DNA from: Epsilonproteobacteria bacterium UBA4036
GTDB lineage: Bacteria > Campylobacterota > Campylobacteria > Campylobacterales > Arcobacteraceae
Direction: 5' to 3'
NCBI GenBank assembly: GCA_002382325.1
Contig: DGAG01000011.1
Coordinates: 62,001-126,000 of the forward strand
Length of the DNA: 64,000 bases
Part shown: piece by piece, positions 7,129 to 15,224 of the stretch
How the letters are laid out: each line of letters opens with the position of its first letter
How positions within the stretch are numbered: position 1 is the stretch's first letter
Program-made: the position numbers and the translations under genes
The notes under the pieces: generated by a model
Told to the model about the DNA's origin: nothing
What the model saw: only the letters and a program-made list of their open reading frames with translations
Databases searched by the model: none

Positions 7129-7893
7129 TTATCCTTTAAACAAATAACTGCTCATGGAAATATTTGAGTAAGTCATTTCTTCATTGATTATCTCTGCCTT
7201 ATAATCACGACTTGTTCCCAAGGCAATTAATAACGGCAAAAAGTGTTCTTCGGTGGGATGATTGTATTTAAAATAAGGAATTTTTCTGTACTCTTGAAAC
7301 GTTTGAATATTTCCTTCCTTTAACGCTTCATCCACGCAATCGTTAAATATTTTGGCCTGTTCTTTTACACTAGCTTTCCAAGAAGGGTTCATGTCGTATA
7401 AATTATGTGTAACTGACCCACTGAATACAAGTAAGGCATCTTCTCTTAAGACGCTTAATGCTTTGCCCAAATCCAGCAACGCTTGTGGTGTATAGTGTAT
7501 GGGTAAACTCAGTTGAACAACAGGAACAGTAAGTGATTCGTACAACATATGTAACACCGTCCAAACGCCATGATCAAAACTTTTTCTTTTTTCACTGACG
7601 GTGATATTATAAGCACTTAATTTCTCTAAGATTTCTAAACTTATCGTTTCATTGCTTGAAAGTTCATAGGTAAACTCATACAACTCTTTTTCAAACCCAT
7701 AAAAATCATACATCAATTCATGTGAAATTGGAGATATCATCTCAAGAGTGGGTGTCACCCAATGCGCAGAAATGATTACAACATACTTAGGTTTTCCCAG
7801 ACGTTTTTGAATATTTCTTAAATTATTTTTAGTGGCAGTTGCTTTTAAAATTGTATTGGGTGCCCCATGAGAAATAAATAAAGAGGGAAACAT
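7129..7893 (-). CDS. DODA-type extradiol ring-opening dioxygenase family protein
   Basis: 254 residues. The LigB/DODA fold is shown by FISHGAPN at the start, VVIISAHWVTP, FDHGVWTVL and LVFSGSVTHNL; the histidines in these motifs are the Fe/Zn ligands. Relatives include E. coli YgiD and plant DOPA dioxygenase. It would cleave a catechol-like ring or act on a related aromatic. It is first of a two-gene operon with the pirin gene, and its promoter holds a TACTAATTAGTA palindrome. Confidence 0.88.
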   Translation of the reverse strand: MFPSLFISHGAPNTILKATATKNNLRNIQKRLGKPKYVVIISAHWVTPTLEMISPISHELMYDFYGFEKELYEFTYELSSNETISLEILEKLSAYNITVSEKRKSFDHGVWTVLHMLYESLTVPVVQLSLPIHYTPQALLDLGKALSVLREDALLVFSGSVTHNLYDMNPSWKASVKEQAKIFNDCVDEALKEGNIQTFQEYRKIPYFKYNHPTEEHFLPLLIALGTSRDYKAEIINEEMTYSNISMSSYLFKG

Positions 7894-7906
7894 CTTTTTC
7901 CTTTAG

Positions 7907-7918
7907 TACTAATTAGTA
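7907..7918. promoter_or_regulatory. MarR-type operator at the dioxygenase-pirin promoter
   Basis: TACTAATTAGTA is a perfect 12-bp palindrome 14 bases upstream of the dioxygenase ATG. It equals the core of the 20-bp palindrome before the marR gene, so the same repressor probably binds both. Confidence 0.7.
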
Positions 7919-7937
7919 ATATTACTTTAAAAAAAAG

Positions 7938-8378
7938 CTACTGCGATTTTTGTAACTTATTTAAAAGTGTGTATAACGTTTCCAACTCTTCGTTATTTAA
8001 AACATTGAAATACGCTTCAAAGTTTTTGGCATGTTGTGGAAACACCTTTTCAATTATTGCTTTACCCTTTTGAGTAATCGTTAATATTGAAGCTCGTTTA
8101 TCGTTTTCATCTTGCAGTGAAACAATTAACCCATCTCGTTTTAAGTTTTTTACCACCACGGTAATATTGCCTGGTGTACTCATGGTTAACTTTGTAATGG
8201 AACCAATATTTAAATCCCCTTTGTGATATAACACTTCTAAGACCTGAAATTGTGGCATGGTTAAATCATACGATTGAATATAGGCTAACTCTTTGGCTCT
8301 TATTTTATTGTAAGTTCTAAAAACTTGCATCCAAGTTTTCATTGAAAGTGCTGCTTTTTGCCCATAGTGTGTTGCCAT
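7938..8378 (-). CDS. MarR-family transcriptional repressor
   Basis: 146 residues. The winged helix is visible in the middle: YDLTMPQFQVLEVLYHKGDLN, then GSITKLTMSTPGNITVVVKNLKRDGLI and the wing DENDKRASILTITQKG. The N- and C-terminal helices form the dimer interface. It stands just upstream of the dioxygenase-pirin pair on the same strand. A perfect palindrome with the same core as the downstream operator precedes its own gene, so it probably represses itself and the pair until an aromatic effector binds. The effector is unknown. Confidence 0.9.
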   Translation of the reverse strand: MATHYGQKAALSMKTWMQVFRTYNKIRAKELAYIQSYDLTMPQFQVLEVLYHKGDLNIGSITKLTMSTPGNITVVVKNLKRDGLIVSLQDENDKRASILTITQKGKAIIEKVFPQHAKNFEAYFNVLNNEELETLYTLLNKLQKSQ

Positions 8379-8409
8379 ACGATTTTTCCTTTACGCTGTT
8401 AATGAAATT

Positions 8410-8429
8410 ATACTACTAATTAGTAGTAT
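8410..8429. promoter_or_regulatory. MarR operator, 20-bp perfect palindrome
   Basis: ATACTACTAATTAGTAGTAT reads the same on both strands. It lies 32-51 bases upstream of the marR start, a typical autorepression position, and shares TACTAATTAGTA with the site at 7907. Confidence 0.78.
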
Positions 8430-8470
8430 TTGTCAAGAGATGTTGTAAACCCGTTAAAGTTGGTGATACT

Positions 8471-9076
8471 TCAAATTAAATCAGAATAATCGGTATTAAC
8501 AATGAGTACTTTTTTGGTTTTTTTATTATAAATAAATCGTGGGTCTTTACGTTTGATGCAACTTAAAATCACCATTTTAATCTCATCATCGCTTTTATTG
8601 TTTTGTTTTAAAAAAAGAAAAAATTCATTCATAGGAATAAATCGTAAAGAAGAATCGCCAGACGATGTCAATTGAGGTTTGTAAATGGAACGCATTTCAT
8701 TAAACGCACTTTGAAGCAGTTTAATTTCGGAATTAAAAACTTTGATAATACGTTTTTGATTCTTTTCCAAACGTCGGATTTCATTTTGGTATTGCTCTTT
8801 GATAAACCCCATGCTTTGTTTGAGTAAAGAGATTTGCTCATCTTTGGATTTAACAATGGTTTCTATGCGTTCATTGATGTGATTATCCATAGAGGCATTT
8901 GACTCATTTTTGGAAGCTTCTTTGTTATTTTCTTGAAAAAATTCCGTCACATAAACAAAGGTTTTTCCCCCTTGTTTAAGTGATTTAAGCTGTCCGCTTT
9001 TAATACGATAATGTACCCCTTGTAAAGATAAGCCTAAAAGTTGTGCTGCTTCACTTGTCGTAACCAATCTTTCCAA
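8471..9076 (-). CDS. Helix-turn-helix (MerR/HTH_17-like) coiled-coil protein
   Basis: 201 residues from a TTG start (9076) with AAGG upstream. Residues 1-45 form a MerR-like excisionase-type HTH: LVTTSEAAQLLGLSLQGVHYRIKSGQL followed by a short wing. A charged coiled coil covers roughly residues 60-125. The C-terminal segment DDEIKMVILSCIKRKDPRFIYN is unrecognised. The target is unknown. It follows queF by 9 bases on the same strand, so the two are probably co-transcribed. Confidence 0.6.
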   Translation of the reverse strand: MERLVTTSEAAQLLGLSLQGVHYRIKSGQLKSLKQGGKTFVYVTEFFQENNKEASKNESNASMDNHINERIETIVKSKDEQISLLKQSMGFIKEQYQNEIRRLEKNQKRIIKVFNSEIKLLQSAFNEMRSIYKPQLTSSGDSSLRFIPMNEFFLFLKQNNKSDDEIKMVILSCIKRKDPRFIYNKKTKKVLIVNTDYSDLI

Positions 9077-9085
9077 GGTAACGCC

Positions 9086-9463
9086 TTACATCTTACTTGA
9101 ATCGATTTCAATAACCGTATGCACATTGCCTCGAGGTTTGAAATCAGCAATCACTTTCATGTATCGAGGTTCAAGTTTTTTGTATAAGGTATCAAAGATT
9201 TCATTGGCAGAATTTTCATGAGAGATCTCTCGAATCATAAATGAATTGATATAGAGTTTCAACGCTTTAAGTTCAATAACCCGCTTATTGGGGATATATT
9301 CGATTTTAATGGTAGCAAAATCGGGATAACCACTCCGTGGGCATTTTGCCATAAATTCGGGTAATTCGATATTAATGGTATAACTCTTTTCATGTTCATT
9401 GGGCCAAAAATTTTCTTCTTTATTAATATCAAATTCGACAATCTCTTTTTCACCGTATTTCAT
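9086..9463 (-). CDS. queF: NADPH-dependent 7-cyano-7-deazaguanine (preQ0) reductase
   Basis: 125 residues, the short unimodular QueF. The nucleophilic Cys is Cys41 in FMAKCPRSGYPDFA, and the QueF motif ELKALKLYINSF with the following REISHEN helps bind NADPH and substrate. It reduces preQ0 to preQ1 for queuosine in tRNA. No other queuosine gene is nearby, and no preQ1 riboswitch was seen upstream. Confidence 0.93.
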   Translation of the reverse strand: MKYGEKEIVEFDINKEENFWPNEHEKSYTINIELPEFMAKCPRSGYPDFATIKIEYIPNKRVIELKALKLYINSFMIREISHENSANEIFDTLYKKLEPRYMKVIADFKPRGNVHTVIEIDSSKM

Positions 9464-9599
9464 CTATTTTTTACCTTTTATTTTAATTTAATGTTATTTT
9501 ATTATTGGAACGAAGCACCATTTTAGCACAATTTACTTACATTTGTTATGAAGCAAATCTGAAAATTTTACATAATTTTGGAAAATTATTGATTTATTG

Positions 9600-9605
9600 T
9601 ATAAT
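9600..9605 (+). promoter_or_regulatory. -10 box for the flavoprotein gene
   Basis: TATAAT in an AT-rich stretch, 33-38 bases before the start codon. The preceding TTTATTG run is typical of the T-rich region upstream of Campylobacterota -10 elements. Confidence 0.45.
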
Positions 9606-9637
9606 GCGTTTCGAAAATTCACACTTTAGGAGAAATG

Positions 9638-10666
9638 ATGAATACAGATAAGTATGACATTGCAATTATTGGCGGCGGTCCAGGCGGAATTGGTACTGCC
9701 ATTGAAGCAGCCGTTCATGGAATTGAAAATATTATTATTATTGATAAAGCCGATAATCATTCAAGCACCATTCGAAAATTTTATAAAGACAACAAACGAG
9801 TTGATAAAGATTGGAAAGGGCAAACCATTCATATTGAGGGGAATATTCCCTTTATGGATGGAACCAAAGAGAGTACTTTGGACTTTTTTGACCAACTTTT
9901 AGATGAAGAAAAAATCGATACGGCGTTTAATACTGAAGTGGAAAGTATTGTACGAAATGAAGAAGAAGACTGTTTTTTAATCACTACAGCTACTCAAAGT
10001 TTTAAAGCCAAAGGCGTGGTTATTGCCATTGGTAAAATGGGAAAACCCAATATGCCCAATTATAAAATTCCCCCTTCACTAAAAGAGTTTGTCAATTTTA
10101 ATTTGGATAAATGTTCATTGGGTGAAAAGATTTTAGTCGTAGGTGGTGGAAACTCGGCTGCTGAGTATGCCTACCAATTGGCCGATGAAGGTAATAATGT
10201 CACGCTGGTGTATCGAAAAAATGAATTCAGCCGACTCAATGTCGAAAATGAAGTGATTTTAAAACAGTACAACGGTCAAGAAAAACTTCGACTACGAATG
10301 AATACCGACATCAAATCCTTGGAAAATGAACACGGAAAAGTCAAAGTTAATTTTGACGATGGATACCATACCATCTATGACCGTGTTATTTATGCCATTG
10401 GAGGAACAACACCTGTGGATTTCCTCAAAAAATGTGGTATTGAACTTGATGAAACAGGAAGCCCCATTTACGATGAACACTACCGAACCAACGTACACTG
10501 TATGTATGTGGCAGGAGATATTGCCTTTAATACAGGGGGTTCAATTGCAGCCGCACTGAATCATGGGTATCACATTGTGAACTCATTTTTACGTCGAAGT
10601 GGAAAAATTTATGCCTATACCGATAAAGTTGCTGAGTTCTTACAAAAAAATCCTACTTTTAAATAA
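9638..10666 (+). CDS. NAD(P)/FAD-dependent oxidoreductase, thioredoxin-reductase-like without CxxC
   Basis: 342 residues from the second of two ATGs (9638), which leaves a 5-base gap after TAGGAG; the first at 9635 is too close to the ribosome site. FAD motif IIGGGPGGIGTAIEAA is at the N terminus, a second dinucleotide motif VVGGGNSAAEYAYQL near residue 170, and the FAD-closing VAGDIAFNTGGSIAAALNHG near the end. There is no redox CxxC, so it is not a thioredoxin reductase. It resembles YpdA-like and ferredoxin-NADP reductase-type flavoproteins; the electron acceptor is unknown. A strong hairpin follows. Confidence 0.75.
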   Translation: MNTDKYDIAIIGGGPGGIGTAIEAAVHGIENIIIIDKADNHSSTIRKFYKDNKRVDKDWKGQTIHIEGNIPFMDGTKESTLDFFDQLLDEEKIDTAFNTEVESIVRNEEEDCFLITTATQSFKAKGVVIAIGKMGKPNMPNYKIPPSLKEFVNFNLDKCSLGEKILVVGGGNSAAEYAYQLADEGNNVTLVYRKNEFSRLNVENEVILKQYNGQEKLRLRMNTDIKSLENEHGKVKVNFDDGYHTIYDRVIYAIGGTTPVDFLKKCGIELDETGSPIYDEHYRTNVHCMYVAGDIAFNTGGSIAAALNHGYHIVNSFLRRSGKIYAYTDKVAEFLQKNPTFK

Positions 10667-10675
10667 AACCCCACA

Positions 10676-10700
10676 GCAAAGACCTTTAAGTGGTCTTTGC
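10676..10700 (+). terminator. Hairpin terminator after the flavoprotein gene
   Basis: GCAAAGACC-TTTAAGT-GGTCTTTGC is a perfect 9-bp stem with a 7-base loop, followed by a moderately T-rich stretch. Confidence 0.65.
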
Positions 10701-10813
10701 CACCTTTTACACACTTCTTTTTCTTATAATTCCGAGCAATACTATGACATATCTTGAAAATTTTCAATAAAAAATAGTATACTTAAGACGAATAAAATTC
10801 ATAAGGAGACAAT

Positions 10814-11791
10814 ATGATGAAATATAATGGAATCCTGTTTTCAGGTAAAAAAATAGCCACTCTTACATTAGCAACCGCTTTAAGTATGCCTTTGTTTGCA
10901 GCTGAGTTTATAACCATTGGTACTGGTGGAGTAACGGGAACGTACTATCCAACAGGTGGTGCCATTTGTCGATTGGTCAATCAATACAAAAAAGAGACCA
11001 AAATCCGATGCTCAGTTGAATCAACGGGTGGTTCGGTTTATAACGTTAATACCATCAAAAACGGCGAACTTGATTTTGGTACGGTTCAAAGTGATGTTGT
11101 TTATCAAGCCTATAATGGAATTAAACAATTTGAAGGCAATAAAATTGAGAAAATTCGTTCTGTAATGGCGATTTATCCTGAGTTATTTACACTTGTTGCA
11201 CGAAAAGATGCTAACATTAAAAATATTATGGACATCAAAGGAAAACGAATCAATCTGGGAAATCCAGGAAGTGGAAATGAAGCAACAGCGTTGGCTTTAT
11301 TTGATGTCTTAGGAATCAAAAAATCAGATTTGGCGTTTGCCGGTGCTTTAAAAGCTGCTGAAATGCCTGATGGTATAAGAGACAATAAAATTGATGGTTA
11401 CTTCTATATGGTAGGACACCCAACAGCTAATATCAAAGATGCTTCAAACTCTGTTGATGTCAATATTGTTCCTATTGCTGGTCCAAAAGTGGATGCATTT
11501 GTTAAAGCCAATCCCTATTTTGCACAAGCAGATGTTCCGGGTGGATTGTACAAAGGCAACGATGAACCTACTCCTACATTTGGGGTAAAAGCGGTTTTAA
11601 TTGCCAGTACGGATGTGAGTGATACAGCTGTTTATACAGTAGTAAAAGCCATTTTAGAAAACTTTGATGAGTTTAAAACACTTCACCCTGCGTATGCGCA
11701 TATTACAAAAGAATCATTACTCGATGGTTTAAGTGCGCCATTACATGAAGGGGCTAAAAAATATTATAAAGAAGCGGGACTTTTAAAATAG
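10814..11791 (+). CDS. TAXI-family TRAP transporter solute-binding protein
   Basis: 325 residues with a signal peptide ending LSMPLFAAEF. The mature start FITIGTGGVTGTYYPTGGAICRLVN is the TAXI signature, followed by ESTGGSVYNVNTIKNGELDFGTVQSDV and KRINLGNPGSGNEATAL. It would bind an organic acid such as glutamate or a C4/C5 acid in the periplasm and hand it to the fused permease encoded 93 bases downstream. AAGGAG is well placed. The hairpin in the gap may allow more binding protein than permease to be made. Confidence 0.92.
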   Translation: MMKYNGILFSGKKIATLTLATALSMPLFAAEFITIGTGGVTGTYYPTGGAICRLVNQYKKETKIRCSVESTGGSVYNVNTIKNGELDFGTVQSDVVYQAYNGIKQFEGNKIEKIRSVMAIYPELFTLVARKDANIKNIMDIKGKRINLGNPGSGNEATALALFDVLGIKKSDLAFAGALKAAEMPDGIRDNKIDGYFYMVGHPTANIKDASNSVDVNIVPIAGPKVDAFVKANPYFAQADVPGGLYKGNDEPTPTFGVKAVLIASTDVSDTAVYTVVKAILENFDEFKTLHPAYAHITKESLLDGLSAPLHEGAKKYYKEAGLLK

Positions 11792-11817
11792 TTTCAAAGA
11801 CCTTTGGGTCTTTGAAA
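11792..11817 (+). promoter_or_regulatory. Intercistronic hairpin between TRAP binding protein and permease
   Basis: TTTCAAAGACC / GGTCTTTGAAA is a perfect 11-bp stem with a 4-base loop starting right after the stop codon. It has no U-tract, so it is more likely an mRNA-stabilising or partial attenuating structure than a full terminator. Confidence 0.55.
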
Positions 11818-11884
11818 TGGTTTGTAGTTTTTAGCTTATACCTCGTAAGTTAAACACTGCAAATAAACTTTAAAAGGTATTAAT

Positions 11885-13999
11885 ATGGCAATTTATAAAG
11901 AAAAAGCTCACACCCTTGATGATTTAGAAAATGAAGAGAAACAAAATGCCGAAAATTTAACCAATGATTTGGAAGGACAAAGGGTCTTTTTACCGCATCA
12001 TTATGAATTTTGGATGATTTCCGCCATTGCATTTTGTTGGTCGATGTTTCAACTGTATATCGTCGTTGAACCCATTAATTCAACCATTTCTCGCTCCGTT
12101 CACCTCTCGTTTGCCATTGTTTTAGCCTTTTTTATTTTCCCTATGTTTAAAAAACCCTATTTTTTAGAAAAGATTCGTTGGTTTGGTTATACTCTTTCAG
12201 CCATTGGGGTTTATTGTGCTTCTTATGTAGCAGTAAACTACAACAGTTTATCTCTTCGACCGGGGGATTATTTACAAATTGATATTATTGTTGCGTTAGT
12301 AGGCATTGTAATACTCATTGAAACGGGGCGAAGAGTTTTAGGCATTGCGTTATCGATTATTGCCATACTCTTTTTAGCCTATGATATGTTAGGTCCTTAT
12401 ATGCCTGAACTGATTATTCATAAAGGGGCAAGTTTAAATAAACTCGCTGGTCATATGTTTTTAACCACCGAAGGAATTTTTGGTGTGCCTTTAGGGGTAA
12501 GTACGGGTTTTGTATTTTTGTTTGTTCTTTTTGGGGCATTGCTTGATAAAGCAGGAGCGGGAGAGTATTTCATCAATTTGGCATTTTCTTTATTGGGAAA
12601 ACTGCGAGGTGGTCCTGCTAAAGCATCGGTAGTAGCATCGGGATTTACAGGTATTATGTCGGGAAGTTCAATTGCAAATACCGTAACCACAGGTACGTTT
12701 ACTATCCCTTTAATGAAACGAACCGGTTTTCCACCTGAAAAAGCAGGGGCAGTTGAAGTGGCTGCTTCAACCAATGGTCAGCTTATGCCACCGGTTATGG
12801 GTGCGGCTGCATTTATTATCGCTGAGTTTTTAGGTTTAGCCTACACCGATGTTATTTATGCCGCGTTTATTCCAGCGTTTGTCTCCTATTTTGCTCTGTT
12901 TTATATCGTTCATTTAGAAGCTTTAAAATTGGGACTTGAAGGAATGGATGACAAAGATATTCCCTCAAAACTTCAAACCTTTTTAAGTGGAGCACACTAT
13001 TTAATCCCTATTTTCTTCTTGATGTACACTTTAATGGTTTTACGAGAGAGTGCAGCAAGTGCAGCTTTTAATGCCATCATGCTCTTGATGTTACTCATGG
13101 TAGTGCAACACCCTTTTAGAGCCTATTTAGCCAAAGAGAAACTCACACGAGATATTTGGTTAAGTGGTTTTGTGGATATTTTAGCAGGTATGATAAGCGG
13201 TGCTAGAAATATGGTACCCATTGCCATTGCTACGGCTTTAGCTGGTATTGTAGTGGGTTCTATTACACTTACAGGTCTTGGACAAGTGTTATTGGATATT
13301 ATCGAAACGCTTTCAGGTGGCAATATTTTCTTTATTTTAATCCTAGCCGCAGTGGTTTCATTGGTTTTAGGAATGGGGCTTCCAACCACTGCAAACTATA
13401 TTGTTATGGCTTCATTAACCGCGCCTGTGATTTTGATTTTAGCCGCAGATAACGGATATCTCATCCCTGCCATTGCCGCACACTTATTTGTCTTTTATTT
13501 TGGAATCTTAGCCGATGACACACCGCCTGTGGGACTGGCTGCGTATGCTGCTGCGGGAATTGCTAAAGCTGACCCAATTAAAACAGGGCTTCAAGGGTTT
13601 AACTACGATATACGAACCGCTATTTTGCCGTTTATGTTTTTCTTTAACCCCGAATTGCTTTTAATCTCAGGGGTAGATCCGTTAAATCCTGCCAACCCTC
13701 AAGGGTGGATTTGGATTACCAATCCTTTGGAAATATTGATTATTTTTGTAGGAGCTTTCGTTGGAATGGCAGCTTTTTCATGTTTTACCCAAGGCTATTT
13801 TATCACCTTTACCAATATATTTGAGCGTTTTGCCTTTTTATTGGTCATGCCATTTATGTTTTTACCTAAAATCATGGAAGAGTACATTCACTTGCCCAGT
13901 CACTATCTATCGTATTTAATTGGGTTGGCTCTTTTTGCACTGCTGTATTTTATACAAAAAAGCAAAATTAAATTGAATGCCAAAAAACAAACCGCTTAA
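11885..13999 (+). CDS. TRAP transporter permease, fused small and large subunits (DctQM type)
   Basis: 704 residues, highly hydrophobic, with about 17 or more membrane segments. The first ~170 residues correspond to the small (Q) subunit. The rest is the large (M) subunit, with GGPAKASVVASGFTGIMSGSSIANTVTTG, a conserved region of TAXI-type fused permeases, and LVLGMGLPTTANYIVMASL near residue 500. Sodium-coupled import of the ligand bound by the neighbouring binding protein is expected. The gene ends in a convergent terminator with the DUF3010 gene. Confidence 0.93.
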   Translation: MAIYKEKAHTLDDLENEEKQNAENLTNDLEGQRVFLPHHYEFWMISAIAFCWSMFQLYIVVEPINSTISRSVHLSFAIVLAFFIFPMFKKPYFLEKIRWFGYTLSAIGVYCASYVAVNYNSLSLRPGDYLQIDIIVALVGIVILIETGRRVLGIALSIIAILFLAYDMLGPYMPELIIHKGASLNKLAGHMFLTTEGIFGVPLGVSTGFVFLFVLFGALLDKAGAGEYFINLAFSLLGKLRGGPAKASVVASGFTGIMSGSSIANTVTTGTFTIPLMKRTGFPPEKAGAVEVAASTNGQLMPPVMGAAAFIIAEFLGLAYTDVIYAAFIPAFVSYFALFYIVHLEALKLGLEGMDDKDIPSKLQTFLSGAHYLIPIFFLMYTLMVLRESAASAAFNAIMLLMLLMVVQHPFRAYLAKEKLTRDIWLSGFVDILAGMISGARNMVPIAIATALAGIVVGSITLTGLGQVLLDIIETLSGGNIFFILILAAVVSLVLGMGLPTTANYIVMASLTAPVILILAADNGYLIPAIAAHLFVFYFGILADDTPPVGLAAYAAAGIAKADPIKTGLQGFNYDIRTAILPFMFFFNPELLLISGVDPLNPANPQGWIWITNPLEILIIFVGAFVGMAAFSCFTQGYFITFTNIFERFAFLLVMPFMFLPKIMEEYIHLPSHYLSYLIGLALFALLYFIQKSKIKLNAKKQTA

Positions 14000-14017
14000 A
14001 AGAGTCTCTCTCTTTTT
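13998..14017. terminator. Convergent terminator between TRAP permease and DUF3010 gene
   Basis: AAAAGAG-TCTCT-CTCTTTTT: a 7-bp stem with A and T runs on its two sides, so it can work in either direction. Confidence 0.5.
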
Positions 14018-14411
14018 AGCCTTTGGCTAATAGCATGATATAGCCTTGTTCTTGATACTTATTTAATGCTTTGGGAAAAATGATTTCGTGTTTTTTTTCA
14101 TACGCACTTACGGTAGCAGATGAAACCAACTCAACCTCGCAATGAGGATTGAGTTGTATTAAGCCTTCCATTTTAAACGTCACCACACCTCCTGCAAATG
14201 TGCCCTTTTTGGCGCGTTTTTTTACATATATTTTTTCAATACCATGATGTTCTAAAAAGAGTAAAAATTCATTGCAAAATTGTCGAATATCCTCTTGCTC
14301 TTCATCATTTTCAAGAGTGATTTTTTTTATTTTTAAATCCACAAACTCTTTACCGTCTAAAACCACCAAAATCATATTGTTGGCTTTTAATTCAATCCCA
14401 CACACTTTCAT
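14016..14411 (-). CDS. DUF3010 family protein
   Basis: 131 residues. MKVCGIELKANNMILVVLDG at the start, YVKKRAKKGTFAGGVVTFKMEG in the middle and the closing alpha-beta segment match the small DUF3010 family, which resembles an RNase H-like fold (an early strand with ILVV and a central 'KKG..AGG..TFK'). No function is known. It is a single gene between a terminator and a 91-base gap to the VOC gene. Confidence 0.7.
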   Translation of the reverse strand: MKVCGIELKANNMILVVLDGKEFVDLKIKKITLENDEEQEDIRQFCNEFLLFLEHHGIEKIYVKKRAKKGTFAGGVVTFKMEGLIQLNPHCEVELVSSATVSAYEKKHEIIFPKALNKYQEQGYIMLLAKG

Positions 14412-14502
14412 TTTGTTCCTTTGTTAAATGATAGAAACATTATAGAAAAAATTTAAAAATGAGCGTGATTGTATTGCAAATTGTTATGTTTTTTATTTAT
14501 AG

Positions 14503-14889
14503 CTACATATAATTGGCAATTTCAATTAAATTGCCATCGGGGTCACGCACATAAATGGAGTTGATCTCACCCACAGCTCCTGTTCGTTTAACTGGACCTT
14601 CAATGACTTTGACACCCAAGCTTTCAATGTGTGTTTTAAAATCCGTCACACTCGTTTGTGTAATAAAACACAAATCCGCCGAGCCTTCTTTGACATTGTA
14701 AGCTTTAGGTTCAAACTCCGCACCCAATTGATGCAGATTAATCTTTTGTGACCCAAATTTCAATGCCACACGATTTTGATTGAAAATCTCTTTTTGCATC
14801 CCTAAAACCATAGTATAAAACTCCACCGTTTTAGCAATGTCTTTGACCGTTAAAACGAGGTGGTCAAGAGATTTAATTTGATATTTCAT
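14503..14889 (-). CDS. VOC-family (glyoxalase-like) protein
   Basis: 128 residues with the paired beta-alpha-beta-beta-beta modules of the vicinal oxygen chelate fold: LDHLVLTVKDIAKTVEFYTMVLGM in the first and GPVKRTGAVGEINSIYVRDPDGNLIEIA in the second. Metal ligands fit His in DHLVL, Gln/His in KINLHQLG and Glu in NLIEI. Relatives include VOC proteins related to virulence protein STM3117. Substrate unknown. Confidence 0.85.
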   Translation of the reverse strand: MKYQIKSLDHLVLTVKDIAKTVEFYTMVLGMQKEIFNQNRVALKFGSQKINLHQLGAEFEPKAYNVKEGSADLCFITQTSVTDFKTHIESLGVKVIEGPVKRTGAVGEINSIYVRDPDGNLIEIANYM

Positions 14890-15224
14890 TGGTGTTCCTT
14901 TGCTGTAATATAAAATCTATTTTATATTAATACCCTTTTTATTATGAAATAGAGTTTATACTAAGTAGTTATTTGGAGTTAATGGTTTTAATCTACTCTC
15001 AAAAATCTAAGTTACAAACTTTTACAATTTTTGACTGTGTTTTATTTGATATTGCACCATGCTTAGTGGTTATTTCTATTTTGGAAACAACCATAAAAGA
15101 TTTAATTAAAATTGTATCACATAGCAGTTTGTAGGGAGGTATTAAAACTTACGAAGAGGCGTACTAAAGTACGCCAGAAGTAAAAATTACTCCTCCAACA
15201 CAGAGATTGATTAAAAGATGACTT
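14890..15224. other. 335-base gap downstream of gyrB with an inverted repeat
   Basis: No convincing reading frame, RNA gene or promoter was recognised. The right part carries the 8-bp hairpin at 15158-15175 inside a larger imperfect stem: GGGAGGTATTAAAACTTA near 15134 faces TAAAAATTACTCCTCC near 15181. The left part is plain AT-rich sequence. Confidence 0.4.
15158..15175. terminator. Hairpin after gyrB, possible terminator
   Basis: GGCGTACT-AA-AGTACGCC, a perfect 8-bp stem 50 bases beyond the gyrB stop. It lacks a clean T run in the gyrB direction, so termination is not certain. Confidence 0.4.

Noticed and set aside
9086..9634. preQ1 riboswitch for queF
   Set aside because: The region upstream of queF on its strand shows no preQ1 aptamer pattern; it is the shared AT-rich gap with the flavoprotein gene.
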